From an uncultured Saprospiraceae bacterium (GTDB taxonomy: Bacteria > Bacteroidota > Bacteroidia > Chitinophagales > Saprospiraceae), in NCBI GenBank assembly GCA_937959095.1, contig CALGLY010000011.1, positions 1 through 17,769 on the forward strand: a stretch of DNA of 17,769 nucleotides. Direction: 5' to 3'. The number at the start of each line of letters is the position of its first letter. Positions within the stretch are counted from its first letter, which is position 1. The notes under the pieces are model-generated. The model was not told where the DNA came from. It saw nothing but the letters and a program-made list of their open reading frames with translations, and ran no database searches. Both the position numbers and the translations under genes were made by a program. Shown piece by piece: positions 7,825 to 14,676 of this stretch.

Positions 7825-7862
7825 GCAAACTTGCTCGTCTTTTCGGGGGAGAGTAAGTTTGC
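7825..7862 (+). terminator. hairpin after the TonB receptor gene
   Basis: GCAAACTTGCTC (7825-7836) pairs with GAGTAAGTTTGC (7851-7862) over 11 of 12 bases, with a 14-base loop. It begins 9 bases after the receptor's stop codon. No T-run follows, so it may terminate weakly or just stabilise the mRNA 3' end. Confidence 0.5.
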
Positions 7863-7919
7863 TAATCCTATCGCATTGAACAGTAAAAAGTGTTATATTG
7901 TCTTTCTAAAACAAAAAAT

Positions 7920-8153
7920 ATGACAGCAGACTTAGAAGCTAGAAAATTAAGTATTATTGAATATTTAGCAGAACTAGATAATGAGAGTGTTATTCATCAA
8001 ATAGAGAATTTATTGAAGCCTAGTGTTGATTTTTGGGATACTTTGCGTCAAGGCGAAAAAGAAAGCATTCAAAGAGGAATCTCTCAATTGAATGAAGGAA
8101 AACGTATCTCTTATGATAAATATCTTAAGAAATATCAAGCTTCTAAATCATGA
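7920..8153 (+). CDS. antitoxin component of a type II toxin-antitoxin pair
   Basis: A 77-residue, charged, mostly helical protein. Its N-terminal helix region (MTADLEARKLSIIEYLAELD) is followed by a proline break and the segment WDTLRQGEKESIQRGISQL then NEGKRISYDKYLKKY. This is the layout of the short antitoxins that precede RelE/ParE toxins in Bacteroidota: a conserved W, an I-x-x-G-hydrophobic helix and a final toxin-wrapping tail. The start is the ATG at 7920 after an A-rich stretch; a longer reading from further upstream would add only unrelated residues. The stop overlaps the toxin start in ATGA (8150-8153), the usual translational coupling. By analogy it would neutralise the toxin and repress its own promoter. 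A possible promoter TTG lies 17 bases ahead of a degenerate box TATTGTCT. Confidence 0.75.
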   Translation: MTADLEARKLSIIEYLAELDNESVIHQIENLLKPSVDFWDTLRQGEKESIQRGISQLNEGKRISYDKYLKKYQASKS

Positions 8154-8449
8154 AAACCTATAAAATTTACTTATCATAAGAAGCAACCGAACAGTTAGAT
8201 CATCTGCTTGAATATTTAGAAACTCGTTGGTCAAACCGAGTACGTGATAATTTTTTAACCAAACTAGATCGTTCAATAAAAACCATTAGTACAATGCCCT
8301 ATGCTTTTCCAACTTCTAAAAAAATGCCTGATTTGCGAAAATGTGTCATTACTCCACTCCCTATTGCTTATTATCGCATCCAAGAAGAAGAAATCGAAGT
8401 AGAAATTATCACAATAATTGATAGCAGAGGAAATGTTGATTTTGGATAG
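8150..8449 (+). pseudogene. RelE/ParE-family toxin gene with in-frame stop at codon 10
   Basis: The frame starts at the ATG overlapping the antitoxin stop and would encode 99 residues. It reads MKTYKIYLS, then TAA (8177-8179), then EATEQLDHLLEYLETRWS, NRVRDNFLTKLDRSIKTIS, TMPYAFPTSKKMPDLRKCV, ITPLPIAYYRIQEEEIEVEI and ITIIDSRGNVDFG. Apart from this one stop the whole RelE/ParE fold is intact: the opening strand, two helices, the P-x-x-F/P-x-S turn, the R-x-x-hydrophobic strand and the Y-Y-x-I ending. A single change of AAA, CAA or GAA to TAA explains it. No ATG, GTG or TTG follows the stop until the ATG of TMPYAF in mid-protein, so restart cannot restore a full toxin. The lack of other lesions implies recent loss, or readthrough. 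Confidence 0.8.
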
Positions 8450-8479
8450 TAGATATACTATGCTTTTTCTCTCCTATCC

Positions 8480-9421
8480 CTACTCTTTCCTAGCTTTATT
8501 AATATCCAAATTAAAAACATCCGTTCTATTGTAATGCCCCGTTACATCCAAAGCCATACTTTCGCCAAAAGCACGATCCAGATTATCAATTTCATGGAAA
8601 ATAATGCCTTCGGTTTCAAATTGCGGTTCTAGCAGATACATTCCATCTGGTCCGATGATGCAACTGCCGCCACGTAGCAAAAAAGCATCGGGTTTATCCT
8701 TGAATTCGGTAGGCATTTCTAGCTCCGCAGGAATATCACGCGCGCGCATCGTTTGTCCGACTGCAATCACAAAACAACGTCCCTCGAAGGCATAGCTTCT
8801 ACTTGTCACTTGTAGCATTTCATGGACATTTGGCCAAAGCGCAATATGAAACAAGTCCCCTTCGCGGTGCATCGCTTGGCGCGTAAGTGGCATGACGTGT
8901 TCCCAACAAATCAAGCCGCCTAAGCGTCCAAAATCGGTATCTACAGCGCGAAGTCCGTGTCCGTCGCCATGTCCGTAGAGGAGTTTTTCGGTATAGGTAG
9001 GCATCAATTTTCGGTGATGATTGACAAGTTCGCCTGACTTATCAAAAATCAATAAGCTATTATAAATGGTGCGGCTACCAATACCACGCTCTTTTGCTTC
9101 ATTCACACCTATCACGAGGGTAATGCTATGCTTTCGGCAAAGTGCGCTTAGTCGTTCGCTTTCGGTGCTTGGTATCCGTAAGGAATTTTGATACATCCGT
9201 GCAAAGACTTTCTTCATCGGCTCAAAACCCCAAGTAGAATAATTGGTGCAATAATCCAGCCACACGGGATAGCCACTTAGCCAGGTTTCTCCGAACACTA
9301 CCAATTCTGCACCGCCTTTCGCTGCGGTTGCTATGTGCTGTTCTACTTTTTGCAAGCTTTCCGCTAAATTGAAATGGACGGGTGCGTCTTGTATGATTGC
9401 TATTTTGACTTTGTTTTTCAT
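8480..9421 (-). CDS. nitrilase (carbon-nitrogen hydrolase family)
   Basis: A 313-residue cytoplasmic hydrolase of the nitrilase superfamily. The catalytic triad is visible: Glu45 in VVFGETWLSGYP, Lys138 in HHRKLMPT and Cys172 in GGLICWEHVMPL. The CWEHxMP form of the nucleophile motif is that of true nitrilases (nitrile to carboxylate plus ammonia), and not of the amidase, beta-ureidopropionase or NAD synthetase branches. The substrate is unknown. The start MKNKVKIAIIQDAP (9421) is chosen because it begins the first beta strand of the fold; an in-frame extension to 9526 would add 35 residues with no similarity to the family. It is divergent from the SGNH esterase gene and convergent with the toxin-antitoxin pair (30-base gap without a clear terminator). 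Confidence 0.9.
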   Translation of the reverse strand: MKNKVKIAIIQDAPVHFNLAESLQKVEQHIATAAKGGAELVVFGETWLSGYPVWLDYCTNYSTWGFEPMKKVFARMYQNSLRIPSTESERLSALCRKHSITLVIGVNEAKERGIGSRTIYNSLLIFDKSGELVNHHRKLMPTYTEKLLYGHGDGHGLRAVDTDFGRLGGLICWEHVMPLTRQAMHREGDLFHIALWPNVHEMLQVTSRSYAFEGRCFVIAVGQTMRARDIPAELEMPTEFKDKPDAFLLRGGSCIIGPDGMYLLEPQFETEGIIFHEIDNLDRAFGESMALDVTGHYNRTDVFNLDINKARKE

Positions 9422-9474
9422 GCGTTGTTTCTTATTTTGTTTTAGAGTTTTACAGATTTTTTCAAAATAGAAAA

Positions 9475-9482
9475 TACCTTTG
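9475..9482 (+). promoter_or_regulatory. putative Bacteroidota -7 box for the SGNH esterase gene
   Basis: TACCTTTG is an exact TAnnTTTG match, 72 bases ahead of the ATG at 9555. No TTG is found at the usual -33 distance, so support is moderate. Confidence 0.4.
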
Positions 9483-9554
9483 ATTCCACAAAAAAAATCT
9501 ACCTTGTAGAATAAGGCAACTCCCAATAATAGATTGCCTAAACAAAACGAACGT

Positions 9555-10304
9555 ATGAAGCGATTTCCCTTATGTTATAGCATTCTAATTTGCGGATTGA
9601 TCTTGCTATCCTGTGAATCAAAGCCCGCTGGACAGACTGAATCTACGCCCACAGAAAAAACAATAGCAAACAATGTTCAAGACGATAAGCAATCACCTAT
9701 AAAGACTAGATTTGAAGCAGAAATCCAAGCCTTTGAAAAAGGAGATGCTATAAAATTCTATAAATCTAATGGTATCCTCTACACGGGCAGTTCTAGCATA
9801 CGAATGTGGAAAGGATTAGCGAAGGATATGGACGATTTACGTGGCCCAAACCGAGGTTTCGGTGGTGCGACTATACCAGAAGTGATACAGTATATGGATC
9901 GCTATTTATTTATTCATCAGCCTCAAATTATTGTTTTTTATTGCGGAGAAAATGATATAGCCGAAGGCGCAAGCCCTGAAACAGTCTTGGCTTCTTTTCA
10001 GGAATTTGTAACCAAAGTAGAAACAAAATTACCCGATGTGAAATTCGTTTTCATCTCAATGAAACCTTCTTTGGCACGGTGGAATCTATGGGATAAATAT
10101 CAAGCAGGAAACCAGTTAATAGCAAATTATATTACCACAAAATCGAATATGGAATATATGGATTGTGCGCTGTCGATGTTAGAAGAAAATGGGCAGGTGA
10201 AAGACGATATTTTTATAGCAGATGGATTGCATATGAATGAAAAAGGCTATGCGCTTTGGACGCAACAATTAACTCCTATTTTAGAAAAAATATACGAAAA
10301 GTAG
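9555..10304 (+). CDS. SGNH/GDSL-family esterase lipoprotein
   Basis: A 249-residue exported hydrolase. The signal sequence MKRFPLCYSILICGLILLSC ends in a lipobox with Cys20, followed by a disordered Ser/Thr/Glu-rich spacer to about residue 50. The SGNH blocks are present: block I YTGSSSIRMW with the likely nucleophile Ser80, block II NRGFGG (Gly), block III YCGENDI (Asn133) and block V DGLHMNEKGY (Asp223, His226). Family members hydrolyse esters on lipids, acetylated sugars or similar substrates, and the exact substrate is not visible. The GSSSI form with W is typical of a subgroup found in Bacteroidota and Planctomycetes. The ATG at 9555 is preferred over an upstream TTG because it starts a canonical lipoprotein signal. 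It ends 19 bases from the convergent aat gene. Confidence 0.9.
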   Translation: MKRFPLCYSILICGLILLSCESKPAGQTESTPTEKTIANNVQDDKQSPIKTRFEAEIQAFEKGDAIKFYKSNGILYTGSSSIRMWKGLAKDMDDLRGPNRGFGGATIPEVIQYMDRYLFIHQPQIIVFYCGENDIAEGASPETVLASFQEFVTKVETKLPDVKFVFISMKPSLARWNLWDKYQAGNQLIANYITTKSNMEYMDCALSMLEENGQVKDDIFIADGLHMNEKGYALWTQQLTPILEKIYEK

Positions 10305-10323
10305 TTTGGCAAGGCTATAAAAA

Positions 10324-11007
10324 TCATTCCCACTTTCCAAGTTCGGTGGGCGCATCTATTTTTTTTTCTAGCAAGGCTAAAAAATGGTCGCGCGGAATAT
10401 CGATAGCACCTAAGCTTGCGAGGTGCTTGGTATGTTGTTGGCAATCTATCAGTTCGTAACCCTTTGCTTTCAAGCGGCGCACGAGGCTAATGAATCCGAA
10501 TTTAGAAGCATTATTCGCTTTTGCAAACATTGATTCTCCAAAGAAACACATCCCTAGTGCAATCCCATAAAGCCCACCGACGAGTTCGCCTGCTTGCCAC
10601 ACCTCTACGGAATGGGCATAACCCAATTCATGCAACTCACAGTAGCCTGCTATCATGCTTTCGGTAATCCAAGTGCCGCCTGCTTGTCCGCTGCGTTTGG
10701 AGATTTGGCAGTTTCTCATCACCTCTTCGAACTGTGTATCGAAGCTAAGTTGAAATTTTTCCTTATTGAAATAAGGACGCATACTTTTTGATACTTTCAA
10801 GTCATCGGGGAAGAGTACAAAGCGCGGGTCAGGCGACCACCACACAATCGGGTCTTCGGGATTGAACCACGGAAAAATGCCCATACGATAGGCCAGCAGC
10901 AAGCGTTCTGCTGACAAATCGCCCCCAATAGCAAGTATGCCTTCACTGTTTGCCAATGCAGGATCGGGGAAAATCATAGTATCATCTGGTAGCCAGAATA
11001 CGGGCAT
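10324..11007 (-). CDS. aat: leucyl/phenylalanyl-tRNA--protein transferase
   Basis: Adds Leu or Phe from aminoacyl-tRNA to proteins with N-terminal Arg or Lys, creating a primary N-degron for ClpS-ClpAP. The 227-residue protein shows the conserved opening FPDPALANSEGILAIGGDLS, YRMGIFPWF, WWSPDPRFVLFP, GGTWI and the C-terminal catalytic portion with GGLYGIALGMCFFGESMF, FGFISLVRRL, and DCQQHTKHLASLGA. The length is normal. It is on the same strand as clpS, whose product reads the tag, but a terminator-like hairpin (11053-11089) lies between them, so it probably has its own promoter. A TACTTTTG box (11052-11059) inside that hairpin could serve. Confidence 0.95.
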   Translation of the reverse strand: MPVFWLPDDTMIFPDPALANSEGILAIGGDLSAERLLLAYRMGIFPWFNPEDPIVWWSPDPRFVLFPDDLKVSKSMRPYFNKEKFQLSFDTQFEEVMRNCQISKRSGQAGGTWITESMIAGYCELHELGYAHSVEVWQAGELVGGLYGIALGMCFFGESMFAKANNASKFGFISLVRRLKAKGYELIDCQQHTKHLASLGAIDIPRDHFLALLEKKIDAPTELGKWE

Positions 11008-11051
11008 TATTGATTCGTGTTTTTATTTTGTAGAACGGAAAGCTATAAAAA

Positions 11052-11059
11052 CAAAAGTA
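11052..11059 (-). promoter_or_regulatory. possible -7 box for aat, inside the clpS terminator
   Basis: The minus strand reads TACTTTTG, matching TAnnTTTG, about 45 bases ahead of the aat ATG. It overlaps one arm of the hairpin 11053-11089 and has no TTG at -33, so it may be coincidental. Confidence 0.25.
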
Positions 11060-11089
11060 GCAAAGCCACCAATGGGCATTGCTACTTTT
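11053..11089 (-). terminator. intrinsic terminator between clpS and aat
   Basis: AAAAGTAGCAA (11053-11063) and TTGCTACTTTT (11079-11089) form a perfect 11-bp stem with a 15-base loop. On the minus strand it is followed by TTTTGTTTTT, the expected U-rich tail, about 43 bases after the clpS stop codon. Confidence 0.7.
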
Positions 11090-11131
11090 TAAGTTTTGAA
11101 AAAGGAAATATTATCAGATAATAACATTTAC

Positions 11132-11494
11132 CTAATCATCATCTTCACCGCCTTCTATCACCGCCGATAGCCCTCTATCTACTAGAGCATCTTTTTTTGG
11201 GCGAAGTAGCCGTTTTGATGCGGTTTTCACCGTTGCTTTGCCTTTAAAATGAATCAATAAAGACAGTTGTTCGGCTTGTTGTACATTATGCTTTAATACT
11301 TCTTCTAGGCATTGAATTACCCAGTCAAAGGTATTTACATCATCATTATAAACAATCAGTTCGGACATTCCGCCCGTTCCTATATCTTCCTCAATTTCAT
11401 CTTCCAGCAGTACATCAATGTCAATATCAATGTCTTCTTCTACTGCTTGCATATTGAAGTCTTTCAACCATTTATCTTCGTACATGCGATTCAT
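11132..11494 (-). CDS. clpS: ClpS-like protease adaptor (N-degron recognition)
   Basis: The adaptor that binds proteins with bulky N-terminal residues and hands them to the ClpA/ClpC-ClpP protease. The 120-residue product has the ClpS core from about residue 43: ELIVYNDDVNTFDWVI with the N-D-D-x-x-T ligand motif (Asn50, Asp51, Asp52, Thr55), the helix HNVQQAEQLSLLIHF with His82, GKATVKT and the ending ALVDRGLSAVIE. Before the core is a very acidic stretch (AVEEDIDIDIDVLLEDEIEED); flexible N-terminal extensions are known in ClpS and take part in delivery. Met1, Met4 and Met15 are all possible starts. It follows the peroxiredoxin gene by 33 bases on the same strand and is likely co-transcribed with it. 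Its functional partner aat is next. Confidence 0.9.
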   Translation of the reverse strand: MNRMYEDKWLKDFNMQAVEEDIDIDIDVLLEDEIEEDIGTGGMSELIVYNDDVNTFDWVIQCLEEVLKHNVQQAEQLSLLIHFKGKATVKTASKRLLRPKKDALVDRGLSAVIEGGEDDD

Positions 11495-11527
11495 AGAAAT
11501 CTTATTTTTTATCTTAGATATAATATT

Positions 11528-11998
11528 CTAATTCAATCCTGACAAACTTGCTTTAATAGCATCAAAGTTGGGTAATTCTCCTGCATTCTCTAACACTTCT
11601 GCATACTGAATCGTTCCCTCTTTATCTACCACAAAAGCTGCTCGCTTAGAAACTCCTTTCATGCCAAAGGCAAATTTTTCATACAATGCGCCATAGGCAG
11701 TAGAAACCTCCTTATTGAAGTCCGAAAGCAAGGGAAAACTTAGCTTTTGTTCTGCTTTGAATTTCTCTAAAGCAAAAGGAGAATCGACTGAAACAGCAAG
11801 AATATCTGCATTCAAACCTTGATAAAACGCAATATCATCGCGCATAGTGCATAACTCAGTCGTGCAAACGCCCGTGAATGCCAAAGGAAAGAACAACAAG
11901 ACTACATTTCTTCCTTGATGTGCGGATAATTTTACTGCTTCTTTTGCCTCCGAAGTGAGTGTAAAATCGAGGGCTTTGTCACCTACTTTAATAGCCAT
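11528..11998 (-). CDS. peroxiredoxin (AhpC/TSA family, AhpE/PrxQ-like)
   Basis: A 156-residue thiol peroxidase that reduces hydrogen peroxide or organic peroxides. The thioredoxin-like fold shows FFPLAFTGVCTTELCTMRDD, giving peroxidatic Cys45 within the P-x-x-x-T-x-x-C motif and a second Cys at 50. The C-x4-C spacing is that used by PrxQ-type atypical two-cysteine enzymes, so an intramolecular disulfide is likely, although the flanking sequence is closer to the AhpE branch. There is no signal peptide, so it is cytoplasmic. It is the first gene of the apparent prx-clpS unit. Confidence 0.92.
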   Translation of the reverse strand: MAIKVGDKALDFTLTSEAKEAVKLSAHQGRNVVLLFFPLAFTGVCTTELCTMRDDIAFYQGLNADILAVSVDSPFALEKFKAEQKLSFPLLSDFNKEVSTAYGALYEKFAFGMKGVSKRAAFVVDKEGTIQYAEVLENAGELPNFDAIKASLSGLN

Positions 11999-12116
11999 TG
12001 ATGCTAAGTTTTTTTAATCTAAAATTAAGGAGTATTCATCTCTAAAAACGAAGATACGATTTGAAAGTTGAATTATAAGGTACTTTCTTGCTTTCTTCTG
12101 CTATCTTTTTAGGGAA

Positions 12117-12467
12117 ATGCTGGATTCTAGACTTAAACGGTTTAATGCACCCCTTAATGGCAAGCAAATTGTAAATTCCCTTGCGAAGGAATTAGTACAG
12201 CGTTTTGAGTGTAGCTTTGAAGCAAGAAATTTGCAATGTAAGTACTAGGACATAAATAAACTGACAATTAGACTGAGACTATTTTTGAGTGAAGCAAGGC
12301 GAAAAACGCAGCCATAACTGGTTATAGCGAGTATTTTCAACGCAGCTTCACTCAAAAATAGACCGTCTAAATGTTAGAATATTTTTGTCCTAGTACTTAT
12401 GATGCAGTTTGCACAACAATTGAGTTGGACGCATTTTGTGGCATTATTCAAAATCGGAACAGAATAG
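12117..12467 (+). pseudogene. remnant of DUF1016/YhcG-type nuclease gene, split by an insertion
   Basis: The left part (12117-12240) reads MLDSRLKRFNAPL, GKQIVNSLAKELVQRF and SFEARNLQ. The right part (12400-12467) reads MQFAQQLSWTHFVALFKIG and then a TAG. These match the N-terminal DUF1016 (YhcG, PD-(D/E)XK nuclease) pattern YGK-x-IV-x-x-LSKEL, GFSxRNLxxMxxF and QLSWTHFxxLLxI. The insertion 12241-12397 with its TA duplication separates the two parts; removing the element and one TA gives CAA TGT ATG ATG CAG, rejoining N-L-Q to M-M-Q-F in one frame. The usual segment between FAQ and QLSW is missing, the N-terminus is degraded and everything after FKIG is lost. So it was already, or has since become, a fragment. 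The family is nuclease-like and often near restriction systems, none of which is here. Confidence 0.68.
12241..12397. mobile_element. 157-bp MITE with TA target duplication
   Basis: The ends are exact inverted repeats AGTACTAGGACA / TGTCCTAGTACT (12 bp). A second perfect pair, CTATTTTTGAGTGAAGC (12279-12295) and its complement (12345-12361), lies inside, with imperfect pairing between them. TA stands on both sides (12239-12240 and 12398-12399). TA duplication is characteristic of the IS630/Tc1-mariner group. No coding frame is present, so the element depends on a transposase encoded elsewhere. The insertion interrupts a DUF1016 remnant, which independently confirms both boundaries. Confidence 0.75.
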
Positions 12468-12475
12468 ACTTCCTC

Positions 12476-13345
12476 CTATAATTTTTCTATGTGCTTTTTC
12501 GACAAGCCCGTATATCGCTGAATTTTCTCAATTGGTTCATTATCTTTTTTCATTTGACGGGCTATTTCTATATTTCTTTCAAGTTTTCCTTCTATTTTTC
12601 CTTCTATTTTTCCTTCGACTTTCCCTTCCGTTCTTGCGGTATCTACTACATTTTTAATATCTCTATAATTCTTTAAACTTTCTTCATATTCTTTTCTTTC
12701 CGTTTCACTAAACCCTGCTATTTCCGCGACTTTAAATAATTTTTTGAACACCCTTTCTTGAAGCTCCCTCGGTCTATTTTCTAATTTTTGCAAATGCGTA
12801 AACACATATAACCATTTATCGAAATGTGTTTCTAATTCTGATTTCCCTTTATTGAATTTCGGTAACTCAATATAGATAAACTTTAATTTATCATAAAAGA
12901 CTTCACAGTTTTGATTTTTTAGCTCTATTATATGTAAGAAATCTTCTTCTTGCTTATGTTCATCAAATTCAAAATCTAGTATTCCTATTGAATAGACTGG
13001 TTCTAATTTATAGTTCCAGTCACCCTTTTCCGCTTGTTCTTGAATCGGGAAGGAGGAATAAAAGACACTTCTATCTTTAAAATAGTTTTGTTTTGCTTTT
13101 TGCATTTCTACTATGAAGCGTTCCTCGTTTTCGCCAATACAGTAGATGTCAAAAACAGCTTTTCTATCTATTTCAAGTTTTCCAAAATGCTCGTTTGTTG
13201 AATAATTTAGGTCTTTTATTTTGTGATTCGGTATGATTTCATTCAAAAAATCAATTAGCAAATCTTTATTTGGTTCTGTTCCAAATAATTTTTTAAACCC
13301 AAAATCGGTAAGCGGATTGATGTATTTTTCTGCTTCCTTTTTCAT
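12476..13345 (-). CDS. Rpn-family PD-(D/E)XK nuclease / transposase-related protein
   Basis: The 289-residue protein belongs to the Rpn/PD-(D/E)XK family long annotated as putative transposase (PF12784 type). It begins with the signature YINPLTDFGFKKLFG, followed by a nuclease core with Asp66 (VFDIYCIG) and the E-x-Q motif Glu80-x-Gln82 (IVEMQK). Then come the KDRSVFYSS and YSIGILDF elements, and a C-terminal helical tail ending YTGLSKKHIEKL. E. coli Rpn proteins stimulate recA-independent recombination and cut DNA; whether this copy does is unknown. Residues 241-256 are four tandem GK(V/I/L)E units encoded by 12-bp repeats (12578-12625). The start MKKEAEKYINPLTDFG suits the family. A TACTTTTG box lies at 13378-13385. 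It sits beside another PD-(D/E)XK-type remnant. Confidence 0.88.
   Translation of the reverse strand: MKKEAEKYINPLTDFGFKKLFGTEPNKDLLIDFLNEIIPNHKIKDLNYSTNEHFGKLEIDRKAVFDIYCIGENEERFIVEMQKAKQNYFKDRSVFYSSFPIQEQAEKGDWNYKLEPVYSIGILDFEFDEHKQEEDFLHIIELKNQNCEVFYDKLKFIYIELPKFNKGKSELETHFDKWLYVFTHLQKLENRPRELQERVFKKLFKVAEIAGFSETERKEYEESLKNYRDIKNVVDTARTEGKVEGKIEGKIEGKLERNIEIARQMKKDNEPIEKIQRYTGLSKKHIEKL
12578..12625 (-). repeat. in-frame 12-bp tandem repeat in the Rpn gene
   Basis: About four copies of a 12-bp unit (plus strand TTCTATTTTTCC with variants) encode GKVE, GKIE, GKIE and GKLE. Such low-complexity GK-E runs are common near the C-terminus of Rpn-like proteins. Because the unit is a multiple of three, copy-number changes keep the frame. 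Confidence 0.75.
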
Positions 13346-13377
13346 ACATTTTGTTATTTCGTTTTCTACTCTCCTAA

Positions 13378-13385
13378 CAAAAGTA
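13378..13385 (-). promoter_or_regulatory. putative -7 box for the Rpn gene
   Basis: The minus strand reads TACTTTTG, an exact TAnnTTTG, 32 bases ahead of the ATG. A GGAGAG stretch between box and start could aid translation. No TTG at -33. Confidence 0.4.
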
Positions 13386-13454
13386 ATTGTTTTTCTGTTT
13401 TCTTGCTCAGTTTTTTCTACTTTCTTGTTTGTACGAAAGTCCGATTCTTGGATC

Positions 13455-14669
13455 TTAAATCCCCTTCAACCTTGTCCAAAAGTCCCCAAGACTTATCGAA
13501 TCAGGTTGTACTTCGCGGTCGTGCGAAATGTGTAATTCGCCCGTTTCATCTTCTTCCAATATAAATTTGAAAATGTAATCTTGCTCATCATTCGCTTCCT
13601 CGCCGAAGAGTCCGTATTGCAATTGATTGATTTGCAAACGCCCATCCTTGCGTTCTGTGACACTATAAAAATCCTTTGAAAACCATTTCAGCATCTTGAT
13701 AGCACGTTGGTCTTGATAGGGTTCTAGTAAGTGATAATTTTTAGGTAAATAATTGAAACGTAATATGCGTTCCTCTTTATCCAAAAGAGAATACGTACCA
13801 TGATAAAAAACGCTATCCCCATCCGCTACACCTTGCCAAAGGATATTATTGAAAATGGTAGGCGTAGTACAAAATCGAGAATAGCTTAGTTCTTCTGTTT
13901 TAAGAGAATTTTCAAAGACGGTATCTACGTGTTGCTTATTGAAAAAAGTAAAAACCAAATACGCACTACTAATGGCAATACCTGCCCAATTGAACCAAGC
14001 GCGTCGACGGCTGCCACGCGTCATTCTACTCGCAATGATTAAGCAAATTAAAAAAGGTAATGTATAGGCAGGGTCTGCTACAGAAATATTATCTAGCCCC
14101 ACCCGAAAATCACTAAATGGTTGTAGTAATTGCGTACCATATATCGTACAAGCATCGAGAAGTGGGTGCGTAAAAATTGTCCAAAAGAAGAGGTTTGTCC
14201 AAGCCAATTGGGAAGGATTATCGGCTATTGGATTTCGTCGCTGTCGTCGCCACCAAGCAATACCCAAAACGAATAGAATAACGACACTCACCATCACTCC
14301 GATCGGCAAAACATCACTCACAGGAATGGGTAATGCCAATGCGCCAATTGCATTAATGATAATAAAAAAAGCCAAGACTACTCCAAAATCCCGCGCCCAT
14401 ACTCGATTGCTTCTGGGCGTACCGTCATAGAGGCGATGCACTAGCCAACCTAAAGCCAAAGGCGCGATAAAAGCAAAGAAAATGGAATGGGTAATAGCCC
14501 GATGGAAAGCCGTGGAACTGACATTATCAGTCACAAGATTGGCAAGTACATCTAAATCGGGAATCGTCCCTGCGAATGCTCCCCAAAGCATCGCACGATT
14601 GCCTAGTTTTTTGCCCAATACAACTTCGCCAACGGCTGCACCAAGCGTAATTTGTGTAATAGAATCCAT
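13455..14669 (-). CDS. membrane-bound metal-dependent hydrolase, YdjM/DUF457 family
   Basis: A 404-residue inner-membrane protein of the YdjM-like (LexA-binding inner-membrane hydrolase) family. The N-terminal half carries the family's metal-site motifs: MDSITQITLGAAVGE, GTIPDLDVL (Asp38, Asp40), HRAITHS (His56, His61) and HPLLDACTIYGTQLLQP, interleaved with about five to seven hydrophobic segments. The C-terminal part (from about residue 245) is soluble and of unknown function. Its substrate is not known. Start: the ATG at 14669 begins the conserved MDSxTQ motif; an upstream in-frame ATG at 14717 would translate the hairpin repeat and is rejected. It follows the M1 aminopeptidase gene on the same strand after 72 bases containing the hairpin 14677-14722, so it is probably read from that promoter. 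Confidence 0.88.
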   Translation of the reverse strand: MDSITQITLGAAVGEVVLGKKLGNRAMLWGAFAGTIPDLDVLANLVTDNVSSTAFHRAITHSIFFAFIAPLALGWLVHRLYDGTPRSNRVWARDFGVVLAFFIIINAIGALALPIPVSDVLPIGVMVSVVILFVLGIAWWRRQRRNPIADNPSQLAWTNLFFWTIFTHPLLDACTIYGTQLLQPFSDFRVGLDNISVADPAYTLPFLICLIIASRMTRGSRRRAWFNWAGIAISSAYLVFTFFNKQHVDTVFENSLKTEELSYSRFCTTPTIFNNILWQGVADGDSVFYHGTYSLLDKEERILRFNYLPKNYHLLEPYQDQRAIKMLKWFSKDFYSVTERKDGRLQINQLQYGLFGEEANDEQDYIFKFILEEDETGELHISHDREVQPDSISLGDFWTRLKGI

Positions 14670-14676
14670 AAGTAAA

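Noticed and set aside
8177..8179. Stop codon in the toxin as a programmed recoding site or selenocysteine
   Set aside because: The codon is TAA, not TGA, and I see no recoding structure; a nonsense mutation is simpler.
9422..9526. N-terminal extension of the nitrilase
   Set aside because: The added 35 residues have no family similarity and overlap the likely promoter of the divergent esterase gene.
12578..12625. Possible CRISPR-like repeat
   Set aside because: The 12-bp units are directly tandem without spacers and encode GK-E repeats in the Rpn protein.
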